Source: FEN-1219 sp963810755
GTDB lineage: Bacteria; Pseudomonadota; Gammaproteobacteria; Steroidobacterales; Rariloculaceae
Assembly: GCA_963810755.1 (NCBI GenBank)
Contig: CAWEOP010000008.1
Coordinates: 738,851-802,850 of the forward strand
Length of the DNA stretch: 64,000 bases
Reading direction: 5' to 3'
Below, piece by piece: positions 11,000 to 20,165 of this stretch (the first letter of the stretch is position 1; each line of letters starts with the position of its first letter). The notes under the pieces are model-generated. The model worked only from the letters and a program-made list of their open reading frames with translations, ran no database searches and had not been told where the DNA came from. The position numbers and the translations under genes were made by a program.

Positions 11000-11018
11000 G
11001 GGTAACAAAGTGGGTAAC
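11000..11018 (+). repeat. Pair of GGGTAAC heptamers 12 bp apart (putative recombinase arm sites)
   Basis: GGGTAAC at 11000-11006 and again at 11012-11018, about 60-70 bp left of the tRNA-Gly 3'-end copy. The same pair with the same 12-bp pitch occurs at 58131/58143, left of the tRNA-Cys 3'-end copy. In-repeat versions occur at 8131/8143/8165 and 11206/11218/11239. Function as arm-type integrase or excisionase sites is inferred. Confidence 0.5.
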
Positions 11019-11070
11019 ACGATCAACCGAATCGAAGTAGGCGTTACTGTGCACTGGCCGCAGAGCGTTC

Positions 11071-11260
11071 TTCGAGTCTCGTTTCCCGCTCCATCTACTT
11101 CCAGTGACGTCTAGGAACGTCCCACAACCGCCTAATCCGCAAGGGATTAGGCGGTTCTGTTTTCCGCACACGTCCGCCGGAATCCGCTGAAATCCGCTTC
11201 TGCACGGGTAACTTTCCGGGTCACTCGGTATTCGATGTGGGTAACTGCGCGGAAGTCGTC
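11071..11260 (+). repeat. Direct repeat copy B of the tRNA-Gly 3' end and flank (putative att site)
   Basis: The partner of 8006-8186. It begins with 28 bp identical to the tRNA-Gly T arm, acceptor and CCA plus TCTAC (11071-11098). It continues with a GGAACGTCCC variant, the same 13-bp hairpin (11126-11156), and GGGTAAC-type heptamers at 11206, 11218 and 11239. Only the 3' end of the tRNA is present, so this is not a functional tRNA gene. It marks the right border of a segment of about 3,065 bp. Confidence 0.75.
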
Positions 11261-11296
11261 ACCGCGGTTTGGCCTGTTCGTGGCGCGATTCCGACG

Positions 11297-12334
11297 CTAC
11301 TTCTGATAGTTCGAAACGCAGTTGTAGGGCAGCAGTTGCTCGCTCGGCCGCCACACCCACACGTTCTTCAACTCGACGGGCGCCGCGAGCATCTCCGGGT
11401 CCGTCGCCGTGAGCGCGTAGTCGAGCCGGCTACCATCCGCGCTCGGGGTAAAGCGCTCGACGAGCCGCGCGGCAGGGCTTTGCGGAACACCGTCGGTGAG
11501 CACGGGCCAGCTGATGTTCGTTGTTTCGACGACGAGCGTCTTGTCGTCCCAACGCCCGACGGAATAGCCGAGCAGCGCTGCGCTTTGCGATGCGCCGCCG
11601 CGCATGTGTATCACGCGTAAGGTGTCGTAGAGCTCGACGCGCAAATGGATGGCGTCGCCCTTGTCGATGAGCTCGATGGGCGTAGGGGTGAACATGATGC
11701 CGGGCATGCCGCGCGGCGTGCAGTCACTGGCCGGCGCGGGTCGCATGGCGGCTGCGGCGGCTTTGCCTTTCTCGGTCAATGACGCACGCGTCGTCGTACC
11801 CAGGCCCGCTACGGATTGGTCGAACGCGGCACCGGCGACACCGACCTGCACGGTCCAGACTCGGAAGATGCTCGTGTCGGCAGTCGGCGTGCCGCCATCG
11901 AAGCGGCTCCGGTCCGAGGCATAGCCGGCGGCGGTCTTCGCCCACCGCGCGGTCGCGTACCGCCACGTCACCACCTCCACGCCGTCCGCGCTCAGCAGGT
12001 TCGTGAGGAACATCCGATGCGGATCGCGCTTCGACGGCCAGCCAGCGACCTTCACTTTGTCGCCGAGCTTGAACTTCTCGAGCGGCGCGTTCATGCGCTG
12101 CAGCGCGTTGATGCCGCTGCCTTCGATTTCCCAGGTCGACGGAGTCTGGCCGGCCACCTGCACTTTGAGACTCAGGTGGGGATTCTGAAACGCGGCTTTC
12201 GCGAGCGTGCCTTCGATTTCGACCGTCTGCTCTTGATCGTATTCGGCGTACGCGTGATGTGCCTGACCGGCGAGGGGAGGAAGGGACGCCGCCATCACGA
12301 GCGCCGGATATAGCATCGAGGCTTTGATGTTCAT
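11297..12334 (-). CDS. Exported fusion of a DUF6152 domain and a GYSVGRW-family domain
   Basis: 345 residues with a signal peptide ending GQA before HHAYAEYD. Residues 26 to about 120 are a DUF6152 domain, with mature N-terminal His26-His27, the NPH motif at 51-53 and KVKVAGWPSKRDPHRMFL. Residues from about 180 to the end resemble the separate proteins encoded at 29952-30764 and 35492-36328: SDCTPRGMPG, FTPTPIELI, RVIHMRG, LLGYSVGRWDDKTLVVETTN and a C-terminal LLPYNC. Both families are uncharacterised. The fusion argues that the two domains work together in the periplasm. The gene lies just right of the tRNA-Gly island and reads toward it. No strong ribosome binding site is seen. Confidence 0.75.
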   Translation of the reverse strand: MNIKASMLYPALVMAASLPPLAGQAHHAYAEYDQEQTVEIEGTLAKAAFQNPHLSLKVQVAGQTPSTWEIEGSGINALQRMNAPLEKFKLGDKVKVAGWPSKRDPHRMFLTNLLSADGVEVVTWRYATARWAKTAAGYASDRSRFDGGTPTADTSIFRVWTVQVGVAGAAFDQSVAGLGTTTRASLTEKGKAAAAAMRPAPASDCTPRGMPGIMFTPTPIELIDKGDAIHLRVELYDTLRVIHMRGGASQSAALLGYSVGRWDDKTLVVETTNISWPVLTDGVPQSPAARLVERFTPSADGSRLDYALTATDPEMLAAPVELKNVWVWRPSEQLLPYNCVSNYQK

Positions 12335-12384
12335 GCCGACAGGATCGTGCCGCGCGCAGTCCAGCCGATCAAGTGACCTGAACG

Positions 12385-12600
12385 TTACCGCCGGTTGTAC
12401 CGCGTACGCGCCTTCCTAACAGACGGAAACGTGCGCAGCGCCCAATCGAGAAAAGTGGTGATGGGGCCCGGATGGATCGGCCGACGCCTATCAGCGTGTA
12501 GTCGAAATGCCGGGCGTTGTCAGCATGCGGGGTGCGCACTACATACCCGTCCCGCTCGAGCTCGCGCAGCTTGCGCGTCAATGACATCGAGCGCGACTGG
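12385..12600 (-). pseudogene. HxlR-type regulator remnant, 5'-truncated and frameshifted
   Basis: The minus strand encodes the second half of an HxlR/DUF24 winged helix: SLTRKLRELERDGYVVRT, then FDYTLIGVGRS. A change of frame follows, and the family's C terminus continues as LDWALRTFPSVRKARTRYNRR before a TAA at 12385-12387. An in-frame TGA lies eleven codons before the first ATG and the N-terminal half of the domain is missing, so the gene is broken. It lies downstream of the metallo-beta-lactamase-fold gene on the same strand, which it may once have regulated. Confidence 0.6.
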
Positions 12601-12617
12601 CTGGCGTTCCACGACGA

Positions 12618-13628
12618 TCAGTGTTGTGCTCCGAGCTGTTGCTCCTGCTCGAGGATGGCCTTCATCTCGGCGTAGTAGCCGGGGATACTGCCGCCGAGGA
12701 GGAACGTGTTGGTGGAAGCGCTCCTGGCCCAGCCAAGGTCGTCGAGCTTCAGCCGCTTGCCCGCCTCGTCCACCGGCACGCCCTGCCGCACCAGTTCCTT
12801 CATGCGCTCGTTCATGATCTCGACGTTTTTCACGTACTGACGGATCTCGTCCTTAGTAAGCAGCCGGCCGTGCCCCGGGATCGCCCAGTCGAAGTCGAGC
12901 TTCAGGAGATCGTACATCTCGCTGACCCAGCCGACCGCGCTGGCTCCGTCCCGGTAGTCGAAGGTCGGCATGCCCTCGGGAGCCACGTCGCCGGTGTGTA
13001 CGACCTTCAGGTCGGGGAAGTAGACGAAGGTGTCGCCGCGCGTGTGACCGGTGGCGAAGTGATGCATCTCCACCTTGACTCCGCCGAGTTGAATGGAGCC
13101 GTAGTCGCCGAAGGTTACCTGTGGTGAGGAACCGTCCTGCTTGCTGCGGTCGTAGGCGTCGCGCAGGTTGTCGTTGACCACCACCGTCGCCCCCAGCTTG
13201 ATCATCTCGCCGATGCCGCCGTTGTGGTCGGCATGATAGTGGCTGGCCAGGACGTACTTGATCGGCTTGTCAGAGATCGTCTTGATGACCTTCAGAAGCT
13301 CGGGGATGTTGTAAGCGAACTTGGTGTCGACAATGATCAGCCCCTCGGGCGTCACCCGCACCGCCACGTCGCCCGGCTCGTGCAGCAATCCGTCGGGATT
13401 GACCGGCGTCGGAACGGCCGGGCAGGGCATTGGCAGGCATGGACCAAGCGGTCCGCGGACCACGAAAAGACCTTCTTTGACCTTCTCCGCCCACATCGGC
13501 CGCGGCGTGAGCTCGCTATAGGGCTTTTGCGGCTCCACGGCTAAAGCCGGTGCGGAGAGCGCCCCCACGACCAACGCGGTAGCAGTGACGGCCAGTTGAG
13601 CGTGCGCGACCACAATACCAACGTTCAT
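12618..13628 (-). CDS. Exported metallo-beta-lactamase-fold hydrolase
   Basis: 336 residues starting at the ATG at 13628, which has AAGGAG 10 nt upstream (an in-frame ATG at 13655 lacks one). A signal peptide (VVAHAQLAVTATALVVGALSA) is followed by the MBL fold. Zinc-binding motif SHYHADHNGG carries the HxHxDH signature, further ligands are in GHTRGDTFVYFP with HTGDV, and AIPGHGR supplies the last His. The C-terminal helix ends in LLGGSIPGYYAEMKAILEQEQ. It resembles generic periplasmic MBL-fold hydrolases rather than class B beta-lactamases, and the substrate cannot be told from sequence. Confidence 0.8.
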   Translation of the reverse strand: MNVGIVVAHAQLAVTATALVVGALSAPALAVEPQKPYSELTPRPMWAEKVKEGLFVVRGPLGPCLPMPCPAVPTPVNPDGLLHEPGDVAVRVTPEGLIIVDTKFAYNIPELLKVIKTISDKPIKYVLASHYHADHNGGIGEMIKLGATVVVNDNLRDAYDRSKQDGSSPQVTFGDYGSIQLGGVKVEMHHFATGHTRGDTFVYFPDLKVVHTGDVAPEGMPTFDYRDGASAVGWVSEMYDLLKLDFDWAIPGHGRLLTKDEIRQYVKNVEIMNERMKELVRQGVPVDEAGKRLKLDDLGWARSASTNTFLLGGSIPGYYAEMKAILEQEQQLGAQH

Positions 13629-13907
13629 AGAATTCTCACTCCTTGCCAGCATCATTGCGGATGGCCTACCAATAGAATGCCAAAAAGTCGGTTTGCGCCA
13701 CTCTTTCGCACGCCGAGTAAGGCCTTGCGACCTCCAGCGAGACGACGGCGGCGCGCGAGCGCTGACCGAACGTATGCCTTAGTATCGATCGACTTCCGCA
13801 CCCATCGCGACTATCGGTGGGATATAGCGTTGGCCGGAGCGATGAAGAATGCGATCGATGCTACGGTCAGGAGTCCATTCCGACCAGTGTTGCGCATGGA
13901 GGCCGTG

Positions 13908-15434
13908 ATGTGCCCTGTTCGAGAAGACGTCCGTGCATGCTGCGAAACTTCACTGCTTCGAGCGCGAAAGGCGCGAGCCGGAGTCGCCGTTACAGCGTTC
14001 GTTATCGCGATGATCCCACTGCGCTTGGGTGCCGCCGAACGCGTCGACGCCGCCGTCGTGGCGGCGATCATTGCCGAGTCACAGGCAAGCTCCAAGACGG
14101 GGGAGATCTTTTACGAGCTGACTGACCGCCTCGGTCCGCGGCTATCGGGATCGCCGGCCTACGATCGGGCTGCGCGTTGGGCCGTGGAGCGGTTTCAGAC
14201 ATGGGGATTCGCCTCGGCCCGTCTCGAGCCTTTCGCGTTTGGACACGGCTGGACGCTTCGCGCGTTGACGGTCGAGATGGTTGCGCCCCGATACATGCCG
14301 CTCACCGGCTACGCCGAGGCTTGGTCGCCACGAACAGGGGGCGTGTTGACCGGTACGCCCGTATACGTCGGCGACAGTACGGCCGAAGAGATCGATTCGT
14401 TAGCCGACCGCCTCCAAAGCGCAATCGTGCTCGCCGCGCGTCCGCAAGTGGAGTTTCTCAGCGCAGATCGTCCCCAGCCCGCGGCCGATCAGAATTCGGT
14501 GCAAACCGGCAACCCGCCTTTTCCGTCGCCTTCGAGCGCGACGCCTCGATCGGAGCTGTTCGCGCGCTTAGGTGCCCACGGTGCCGGCGTCGCGCTTCTT
14601 CCGAGCTCGACCGAGCACGGAACCGTGCGGGTGCAGGGCGATCGGAACACGCCGTCGGATGGAACGCCGGCCGTCGTGCTCGCAGCTGAGCATTACAACA
14701 TGCTGGTTCGGCTCGTGGAGGCAGGAGTTCCGGTCCAGCTTCGGGTTGGCGTCGACGTGGAGTACGACGAGGAGGGCGTCGACAGCTACAACGTTTTCGC
14801 TGAGATTCCGGGCTCCGATCCCGTCATTGGGAAGGAAGTGGTCCTCGTCGGTGCCCACCTCGATTCCTGGCACACCGCCACCGGCGCGACGGACAACGCC
14901 GACGGCGTGGCGACCGTGATGGAGGCGATGCGCCTTCTCGGAGCGATCGACGCAGCTCCGCGTCGAACGATACGTGCGGTCTTGTGGGGCGGAGAGGAGC
15001 AAGGTCTTCTCGGGTCGCGCGCCTGGGTTGAGAAGCATCGCGGAGATGAGCTGCAGCGAATCGCGGTCTATATCAACGACGACCCGGGCACGGGAAAGAC
15101 CTACGGCTTCTACATGGAGCAGAGCGAAGCCGCGAAAGAGATCTTCGACGCATGGCTCGAGCCGCTTCGCGACCTCGGCACGCGGCGCAATGTGATCGAG
15201 GGAATCGGCAGCACGGACCATGTGCCGTTCGTGCAGCAGGGCGTACCCGCATTCACGACGATCAAGGACTTCCGCAACTACGACGTGCGCACGCGGCACA
15301 CGAACGCTGACTTCGCGGACGCGGTGGACGTGGAGGACTTGCGGCAGGCGGCCATCGTGCTCGCCGTCGTCGCGTGGCACGCGGCCATGCGTGACGACGC
15401 GATCCCGCGCTTACCGGCGCCGCGATCACCGTGA
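13908..15434 (+). CDS. M28 family zinc aminopeptidase/carboxypeptidase Q-like, exported
   Basis: 508 residues from ATG 13908, chosen because GGAGG lies five bases upstream; the open frame extends further 5' but that part is not peptidase-like. A hydrophobic segment (AGVAVTAFVIAMIPLRLGAA) acts as signal or anchor. A PA-like insert lies in the middle. The dinuclear zinc site is visible: H in VGAHLDSWHTATGATDNADG, the EE of GGEEQGLLGS, D in YINDDPGTG and the His in GSTDHVPFVQQGVP. The family cleaves N-terminal residues or dipeptides in the periplasm or outside. Its stop overlaps the amidase GTG (GTGA), so the two are translationally coupled and may act on the same peptide or amide substrates. 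Confidence 0.85.
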   Translation: MCPVREDVRACCETSLLRARKARAGVAVTAFVIAMIPLRLGAAERVDAAVVAAIIAESQASSKTGEIFYELTDRLGPRLSGSPAYDRAARWAVERFQTWGFASARLEPFAFGHGWTLRALTVEMVAPRYMPLTGYAEAWSPRTGGVLTGTPVYVGDSTAEEIDSLADRLQSAIVLAARPQVEFLSADRPQPAADQNSVQTGNPPFPSPSSATPRSELFARLGAHGAGVALLPSSTEHGTVRVQGDRNTPSDGTPAVVLAAEHYNMLVRLVEAGVPVQLRVGVDVEYDEEGVDSYNVFAEIPGSDPVIGKEVVLVGAHLDSWHTATGATDNADGVATVMEAMRLLGAIDAAPRRTIRAVLWGGEEQGLLGSRAWVEKHRGDELQRIAVYINDDPGTGKTYGFYMEQSEAAKEIFDAWLEPLRDLGTRRNVIEGIGSTDHVPFVQQGVPAFTTIKDFRNYDVRTRHTNADFADAVDVEDLRQAAIVLAVVAWHAAMRDDAIPRLPAPRSP

Positions 15435-17005
15435 GCAGCAGACCAGCTGAATTATTGGGGGTAGCGATTGCGTTTCTTGCCGTTGCCTTACCGCTCATGA
15501 GCCAACCTTCCGTGCCCGCCGACGAGTTCAGTCCCGTAGAAGCCACCGTCGCGTCCGTACATGCCGCGCTCGCGGCGGGCCGGCTCACGTGCGTGCGACT
15601 GGTGGAGTCCTATCTCGAGCGGATCGCCGCGTTCGATAAGCAAGGTCCCGCGTTGAACGCGATCATCACGATCAACAGCAGGGCGCTAGAGACCGCTGCA
15701 GAGATGGATCGGCTGTTGCGCGGGAGCCGAGGCACGCTCCGCTCCCTCGACTGTATTCCCGTCATTCTCAAAGACAATTTCGATACGGCCGACATGCCTA
15801 CCACGGGCGGCTCCCTGACACTTGCGCAGTCGGTGCCGCTACAGGACGCGTTCGTCGTCAAAAGGCTGCGGGATGCTGGTGCGCTGATTCTCGCTAAGGC
15901 GAACATGACCGAGCTCGCTCTGGGCGGCAGCTCCGTGAGCTCCGTCGGTGGGCAGACTAGGAATCCGTATGATCTGACACGCACGCCGGGCGGCTCGAGC
16001 GGCGGAACGGGAGCATCGATTGCGGCGAGCTTCGGCATCATCGGCACCGGCAGCGATACGGGACAATCGATCAGGTCTCCTGCTTCTGCACAGAGTCTCG
16101 TCGGCATACGACCAACCCGCGGGCTAGTCAGCCGGCGTGGGATCATTCCTGCGAGCATGACGCAGGATGAGGTCGGGCCGATCACGCGAACCGTGGAGGA
16201 TGCCGCTCGCACGCTAACGGTGATGGCAGGGTTCGATCCTGAAGATCCCATCACCGCGTTTGGCTGGCAGCGAGCTCCGACCACGTACACTGCATTCCTC
16301 GACGCCGATGGCCTCAACGGCGCTCGCATCGGCGTGCTGCTGGACTTGTTCGGCGGCGAACCGGTTCATGAAGAAGTGAACGCGGTCGTGCGCCGCGCGG
16401 CTGAGCGCATGAGCACGGCCGGCGCGATGATGGTGCCCATCCGCATCCCGAATTTCGCCGAGTTGACTGAAGACACGCAACTCACGCAATTCGAGTTCAA
16501 AGCGGCTTTCAATGCTTATCTCGCGACGCTCGGTCCCCGTGCCCCAGTAAAAACTCTAGGAGAGTTCATTGCAGGTGGGAAATTTCACGACTCGATCAGG
16601 GGCGCGCTCGCCGGGTATCAGCGTGCCGATGACGAACTGAAGAGCGTGGAATACAAGGAGGCCTTGTTGCGTCGTGACGCGCTCCGGTTGGCAGTCATGC
16701 GTGTCATGGCGGAGAACAGCCTCGATGCGATTCTGTATCCGCATCAGAAGCGGCTAGTGGTTCCGATCGGCGAAGAGCAAGTCGAGCGCAACGGCGTCCT
16801 CTCGAATAGCACAGGTTTTCCCGCGATCACCTTCCCCGCGGGCTTCTCCGCGCCAAGCCCCGACGCGCCTATCGGAGTTCCCGTCGGCGTCGAGCTCTTG
16901 GGCGCGGAGTGGGGGGAGCCAGTTTTGATCAGGCTCGCGTTTGCTTATGAGCAACTCGCAAAGAGTCGACGGCCGCCACTCAGCACGCCGCCCATCAGTC
17001 GGTGA
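15431..17005 (+). CDS. Amidase signature family enzyme, exported
   Basis: 524 residues with a signal peptide (LLGVAIAFLAVALPLM) ahead of the catalytic domain. The Ser-cisSer-Lys triad is recognisable: Lys in VILKDNFDTADMPTTGGS, the GGSSGGTGASIAASFG segment, and the nucleophilic serine region GTGSDTGQSIRSPASAQSLVG. RPTRGLVSRRGIIPASMTQD and DEVGPITRTVEDAA are typical. The family hydrolyses carbon-nitrogen bonds of diverse amides, and the specific substrate is not evident. The start is a GTG overlapping the stop of the M28 peptidase by 4 nt. Annotation as GatA would be wrong given the signal peptide and context. Confidence 0.85.
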   Translation: MSSRPAELLGVAIAFLAVALPLMSQPSVPADEFSPVEATVASVHAALAAGRLTCVRLVESYLERIAAFDKQGPALNAIITINSRALETAAEMDRLLRGSRGTLRSLDCIPVILKDNFDTADMPTTGGSLTLAQSVPLQDAFVVKRLRDAGALILAKANMTELALGGSSVSSVGGQTRNPYDLTRTPGGSSGGTGASIAASFGIIGTGSDTGQSIRSPASAQSLVGIRPTRGLVSRRGIIPASMTQDEVGPITRTVEDAARTLTVMAGFDPEDPITAFGWQRAPTTYTAFLDADGLNGARIGVLLDLFGGEPVHEEVNAVVRRAAERMSTAGAMMVPIRIPNFAELTEDTQLTQFEFKAAFNAYLATLGPRAPVKTLGEFIAGGKFHDSIRGALAGYQRADDELKSVEYKEALLRRDALRLAVMRVMAENSLDAILYPHQKRLVVPIGEEQVERNGVLSNSTGFPAITFPAGFSAPSPDAPIGVPVGVELLGAEWGEPVLIRLAFAYEQLAKSRRPPLSTPPISR

Positions 17006-17325
17006 CGGCGCATCTTCGTAGGCGCAAGTCGTCGCTCAACGGCAGACCGGTGCGCGCCGCGGCGCGCCCGCTCTCTTCGCCGCTCTCGCCTTTGCTGCCG
17101 CCTTGCCGGCTGAGGCGCAACCGAGCGCTCGGGCGCCCGCCTTCGGCGCGGCCAAGCTCGTGACGCCGGTCTCGCCGATCGTTGCCAGGTGATCGAGTGC
17201 GACTTTTTCGAGAGCGTGCTGCAGCGTGCCGAAAATCGTTTGACGCGGCGCCGGCTCGTTAGTCGTACGATGGGAATGAGCTGCTGTCTTCGAAAAAGTC
17301 ACATGCTGCCGAAGAGGTACCCTTC
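17006..17325. other. Intergenic region before the tannase gene
   Basis: About 320 bp. A minus-strand frame (17036-17302) lacks any recognisable domain and is Ala/Arg-rich, so I do not call it. GAAGAGG about 12 nt before 17326 serves as ribosome binding site for the next gene. Confidence 0.4.
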
Positions 17326-18936
17326 ATGGATGCGATGAAGAAACTGTTGGCGTTCTCGAATTTGATGCTGCTGGGACTTTGTGCCATTCCCCAAGCCTCG
17401 GATGCGCAATCGGCGCGTGATCTCGATGCGGCTTGCTCTGCTATTCCCAAATTCGCCCTGCCACTAACTCGAATCACTCGCGCGGAAGCAATCCGTGTCA
17501 TTGGTGAGCACACCATTTCGGGCACGGAGAATGGCATTGGCCGTGGCGCTCCGGCGCCGGTCCAGGTTCATCGATCGCTCTGCCGTGTCGCCGGAGTCGT
17601 CGAACGTGCTATCAACTTCGAAGTCTGGATGCCGCTGGCGAACTGGAACGGCCGCTTTCAGGGGTTTGGCCTCGGGGCTTTCTGGGGGAAGTTGCCATAT
17701 GGCTCCATGGCGGAGGCATTGGACAAAGGCTACGCAGTCGGAGGTACCGACACCGGTCATCAGAGTGAGTGGGATGACGCTACTTGGACGATGCCGAACG
17801 GCGCCTTCGACGAAGGCGTCGTCGGCGATTGGACGCACCGCGGCATTCACGAAATGACGATCAAGTCGCAGGCGATTGTCGAGAGGTTGTACGGGCGCCC
17901 GGCCGAACATAGCTATTTCACGGGCTGCTCGAGCGGGGGGCATCAGGCGATGACGCAAGCCCAGCGCTATCCGGCCGACTACGACGGCATCCTTGCCGGG
18001 GCGCCCGCGAACTACATGACGCATTTGCAGGCGGCGCAGATCTCCTTCGGGCTCGCAACGCTCGTCGATCCCGCGGCGCGTCTCGACAAGCCGATCGACA
18101 AGACTCCGGTGCTTCACAAAGCGGTGCTCGCCGCGTGCGATGCGTTGGACGGGTTGGAGGACGGACTCATCGAGAATCCGGCCGTCTGCCGGTTCGATCC
18201 CTCAGAGCTCGCGTGCACGGGAACCGACGCGGCGACGTGCCTCACGCCTCCGCAGGTCCGGGCCGTGAGACGAATCTACTCGGACATTCGACGCAGCGAC
18301 GGGACAAAGATATTTCCCGGCTTTCCGCGCGGCAGCGAGCTCGGCTGGCCCCAGATGGCTGCAAACTACCTCGGCAGCAATGGACAAGTTGCGTGGGCGG
18401 AGACGCTTTACCGGTATCTCGTTTTTCAGGACCCGAAGTGGAATTTCGCCACCATGAATCTCGAACGCGACGTCGCTTACGCGGATCAGCACGTCGGGAA
18501 GCTCATGAACTCGATGGATCCGAACCTTCGACCGTTTCGAGATCGCGGCGGAAAGCTGATCCAGTATCACGGCTGGGCGGACTGGGGCATCACGCCATAC
18601 AACAGCATGGACTATTTCAATTCGGTCGTATCGACTGTCGCAGGATCGACGTCGGACGCGGCACGTGAAGACGTGCAGGGCTTTTATCGGCTGTTCCTGA
18701 TGCCGGGCGTGAGCCATTGCAGGGGCGGCACGGGTCCGGACACCTTCGACGGGCTCGGTGCGCTCGAAGCGTGGGTAGAGCGGGGCGAAGCCCCGAAGCG
18801 GATCGAGGCGGCGAAGCTAGAGGATGGCAAACCGGCTCGGACTCGACCGCTCTGTCCGTATCCTCAGGTGGCACGCTATAGCGGAAACGGCAGCATCGAT
18901 GATGCCGAGAATTTCGCGTGCGTAACGGCGGAATAG
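17326..18936 (+). CDS. Tannase/feruloyl esterase family protein, exported
   Basis: 536 residues with a signal peptide (LLAFSNLMLLGLCAIPQASDAQ). The alpha/beta hydrolase nucleophile lies in YFTGCSSGGHQAMTQAQRYP, followed by DYDGILAGAPANYM. The lid-type calcium loop with paired cysteines is CDALDGLEDGLIENPAVC. The acid is in the YHGWADWGITPY region and the His in FLMPGVSHCRGG. The family hydrolyses ester bonds of gallate or hydroxycinnamate esters such as those in tannins or plant cell walls, but individual members vary. Length is normal. It stands alone with its own ribosome binding site. Confidence 0.88.
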   Translation: MDAMKKLLAFSNLMLLGLCAIPQASDAQSARDLDAACSAIPKFALPLTRITRAEAIRVIGEHTISGTENGIGRGAPAPVQVHRSLCRVAGVVERAINFEVWMPLANWNGRFQGFGLGAFWGKLPYGSMAEALDKGYAVGGTDTGHQSEWDDATWTMPNGAFDEGVVGDWTHRGIHEMTIKSQAIVERLYGRPAEHSYFTGCSSGGHQAMTQAQRYPADYDGILAGAPANYMTHLQAAQISFGLATLVDPAARLDKPIDKTPVLHKAVLAACDALDGLEDGLIENPAVCRFDPSELACTGTDAATCLTPPQVRAVRRIYSDIRRSDGTKIFPGFPRGSELGWPQMAANYLGSNGQVAWAETLYRYLVFQDPKWNFATMNLERDVAYADQHVGKLMNSMDPNLRPFRDRGGKLIQYHGWADWGITPYNSMDYFNSVVSTVAGSTSDAAREDVQGFYRLFLMPGVSHCRGGTGPDTFDGLGALEAWVERGEAPKRIEAAKLEDGKPARTRPLCPYPQVARYSGNGSIDDAENFACVTAE

Positions 18937-19427
18937 TCTGCCAACGGGTGACGGGCCCACCATTTCAAACAGCAAGTTGCAATCACTGACGCCCGTCGGT
19001 TGATCACAGCGACATATTCGCGCCACGCGAGGCCGAGCGTTTGCATCCCCGTGCTCGTTCTGCGGTTCCTCACACCGACCTTTACTCCCCAGGCAAAAAA
19101 ACGCCCGGGCGAGTGCCCAGGCGTCTATTTCAAGATATCTTCCTTGATCTGAAGAACTCCGCGAAAGGTTACAAGGTCATCGTCATGCCTATGAACACTC
19201 GTCGGCCGATCTGGTCGTAATAGCTCCATCCGTGACACGGCCGGCCGGCCGCCGAGGAGCAAGGGGTGGTGTGACCCCGTAAGGCTCAAATCGGCGAAGT
19301 CGTCGTCAACCCGGTCCGCGCCGCGCTCGGATCGTTGCCGAACCTGCCGGCAGAGCCGCGCTCGACACACGCCAACCCTCGAGGCACCACGCGTGCAGAA
19401 CACAGTCTGTGCTGGCATTATGCATGC
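18937..19427. other. Intergenic region with a hairpin; no gene seen
   Basis: About 490 bp. It holds the hairpin annotated at 19094-19124 and, at its right end, the palindrome ATGCATGCAT around the antitoxin start codon, which could serve as an operator. No open frame is convincing. Confidence 0.4.
19094..19124 (-). terminator. Terminator-like hairpin
   Basis: ACGCCCGGGC-GAGT-GCCCAGGCGT (19101-19124) forms a 10-bp stem with one mismatch, flanked on the left by seven A residues. Read on the minus strand it therefore ends in a T run. On the plus strand CTATTTC follows, so it could act in both directions. Confidence 0.5.
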
Positions 19428-19664
19428 ATGACGATACAGATTACGATTCGCAACGTACCCAAGAAGGTTCGCGACGAGCTATCTGCGCGCGCAGCTCTTC
19501 AGGGTAAATCGATGCAGGAGTTTTTGCTCAGCGAGCTCGAGCGATTGGCGGCGCGCCCGTCGATCGACGCGTGGCTCGCCGAAGTCCGCAAGAGGAAGAG
19601 CGCTGCGCAAACTCGGCTGTCTGGCAAGGAAGTCCTGCGGCATCGTGACGCTGACCGGCGTTGA
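19428..19664 (+). CDS. Ribbon-helix-helix antitoxin (FitA/VapB-like)
   Basis: 78 residues. The N terminus MTIQITIRNVPKKVRDELSA is a MetJ/Arc-type ribbon-helix-helix as in FitA-like antitoxins, followed by LQGKSMQEFLLSELERLA and a basic C-terminal tail that should wrap the toxin. The ATG at 19428 sits in an ATGCATGCAT palindrome, suggesting autoregulation at the start site. Its stop overlaps the toxin start (TTGA), the coupled arrangement typical of type II toxin-antitoxin operons. Confidence 0.85.
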   Translation: MTIQITIRNVPKKVRDELSARAALQGKSMQEFLLSELERLAARPSIDAWLAEVRKRKSAAQTRLSGKEVLRHRDADRR

Positions 19665-20062
19665 GCACGGTCGTCGATGCATCCGTTCTGGTCGCGGCGC
19701 TGATCGACGGTGGCCGCAACGGTGTCTGGGCCGAAGCGGTGCTCAGTCGCGGCCCGCTATATGGCCCCGAGTTGGTGGCGGTCGAAACAACGAACATCTT
19801 GCGTCGTTTGGAGCGAGCAAAGCGCATTACGACACTTGAAGCAAACTCCGCCCATCAAGACCACCAGCGGCTCCACATCGAGCTCTACCCGTTTCTGCCA
19901 TTTGCGGATCGTGTCTGGGCGCTGCGACACACGCTGACGAGCTACGACGCTTGGTACGTCGCCGTCGCAGAAGCCTTGCAGCTGCCGCTCGCGACCTTGG
20001 ATCTTCGCCTCGCTCGAGCGAAGGGTCTCGCCTGCGAGTTCTTGTTGCCCGGCGCCGAATGA
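19661..20062 (+). CDS. vapC: PIN-domain ribonuclease toxin (VapC-like)
   Basis: 133 residues. PIN-domain acidic residues are present: D in VVDASVLVAALID, E in GPELVAVETTNILRR, D in LTSYDAWYVAVAEAL, and D in PLATLDLRLA. The family cleaves RNA, often tRNA, in a magnesium-dependent manner and is neutralised by the cognate antitoxin encoded just upstream. The start is a TTG overlapping the antitoxin stop, and no alternative start fits better. Length is normal for VapC. Confidence 0.88.
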   Translation: MSTVVDASVLVAALIDGGRNGVWAEAVLSRGPLYGPELVAVETTNILRRLERAKRITTLEANSAHQDHQRLHIELYPFLPFADRVWALRHTLTSYDAWYVAVAEALQLPLATLDLRLARAKGLACEFLLPGAE

Positions 20063-20165
20063 CTGCGCCCGGCTCGCGTCGGAGCACCGCCGCGTGAGAC
20101 CTGCGTCATATGAACGCAGGCTTTCAGAGTGGATCATCCGGGTCAGGAGCGAAGGAGATGACCAG

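Noticed and set aside
10929..11171. Minus-strand frame over the tRNA-Gly 3'-end copy
   Set aside because: Same kind of antisense artefact, running through the repeat and hairpin.
12618..13628. Possible class B beta-lactamase
   Set aside because: The HxHxDH fold is shared by a very large superfamily and nothing points to antibiotic hydrolysis.
17036..17302. 88-residue minus-strand frame before the tannase gene
   Set aside because: Ala/Arg-rich, no motif, and it overlaps the likely promoter of the next gene.
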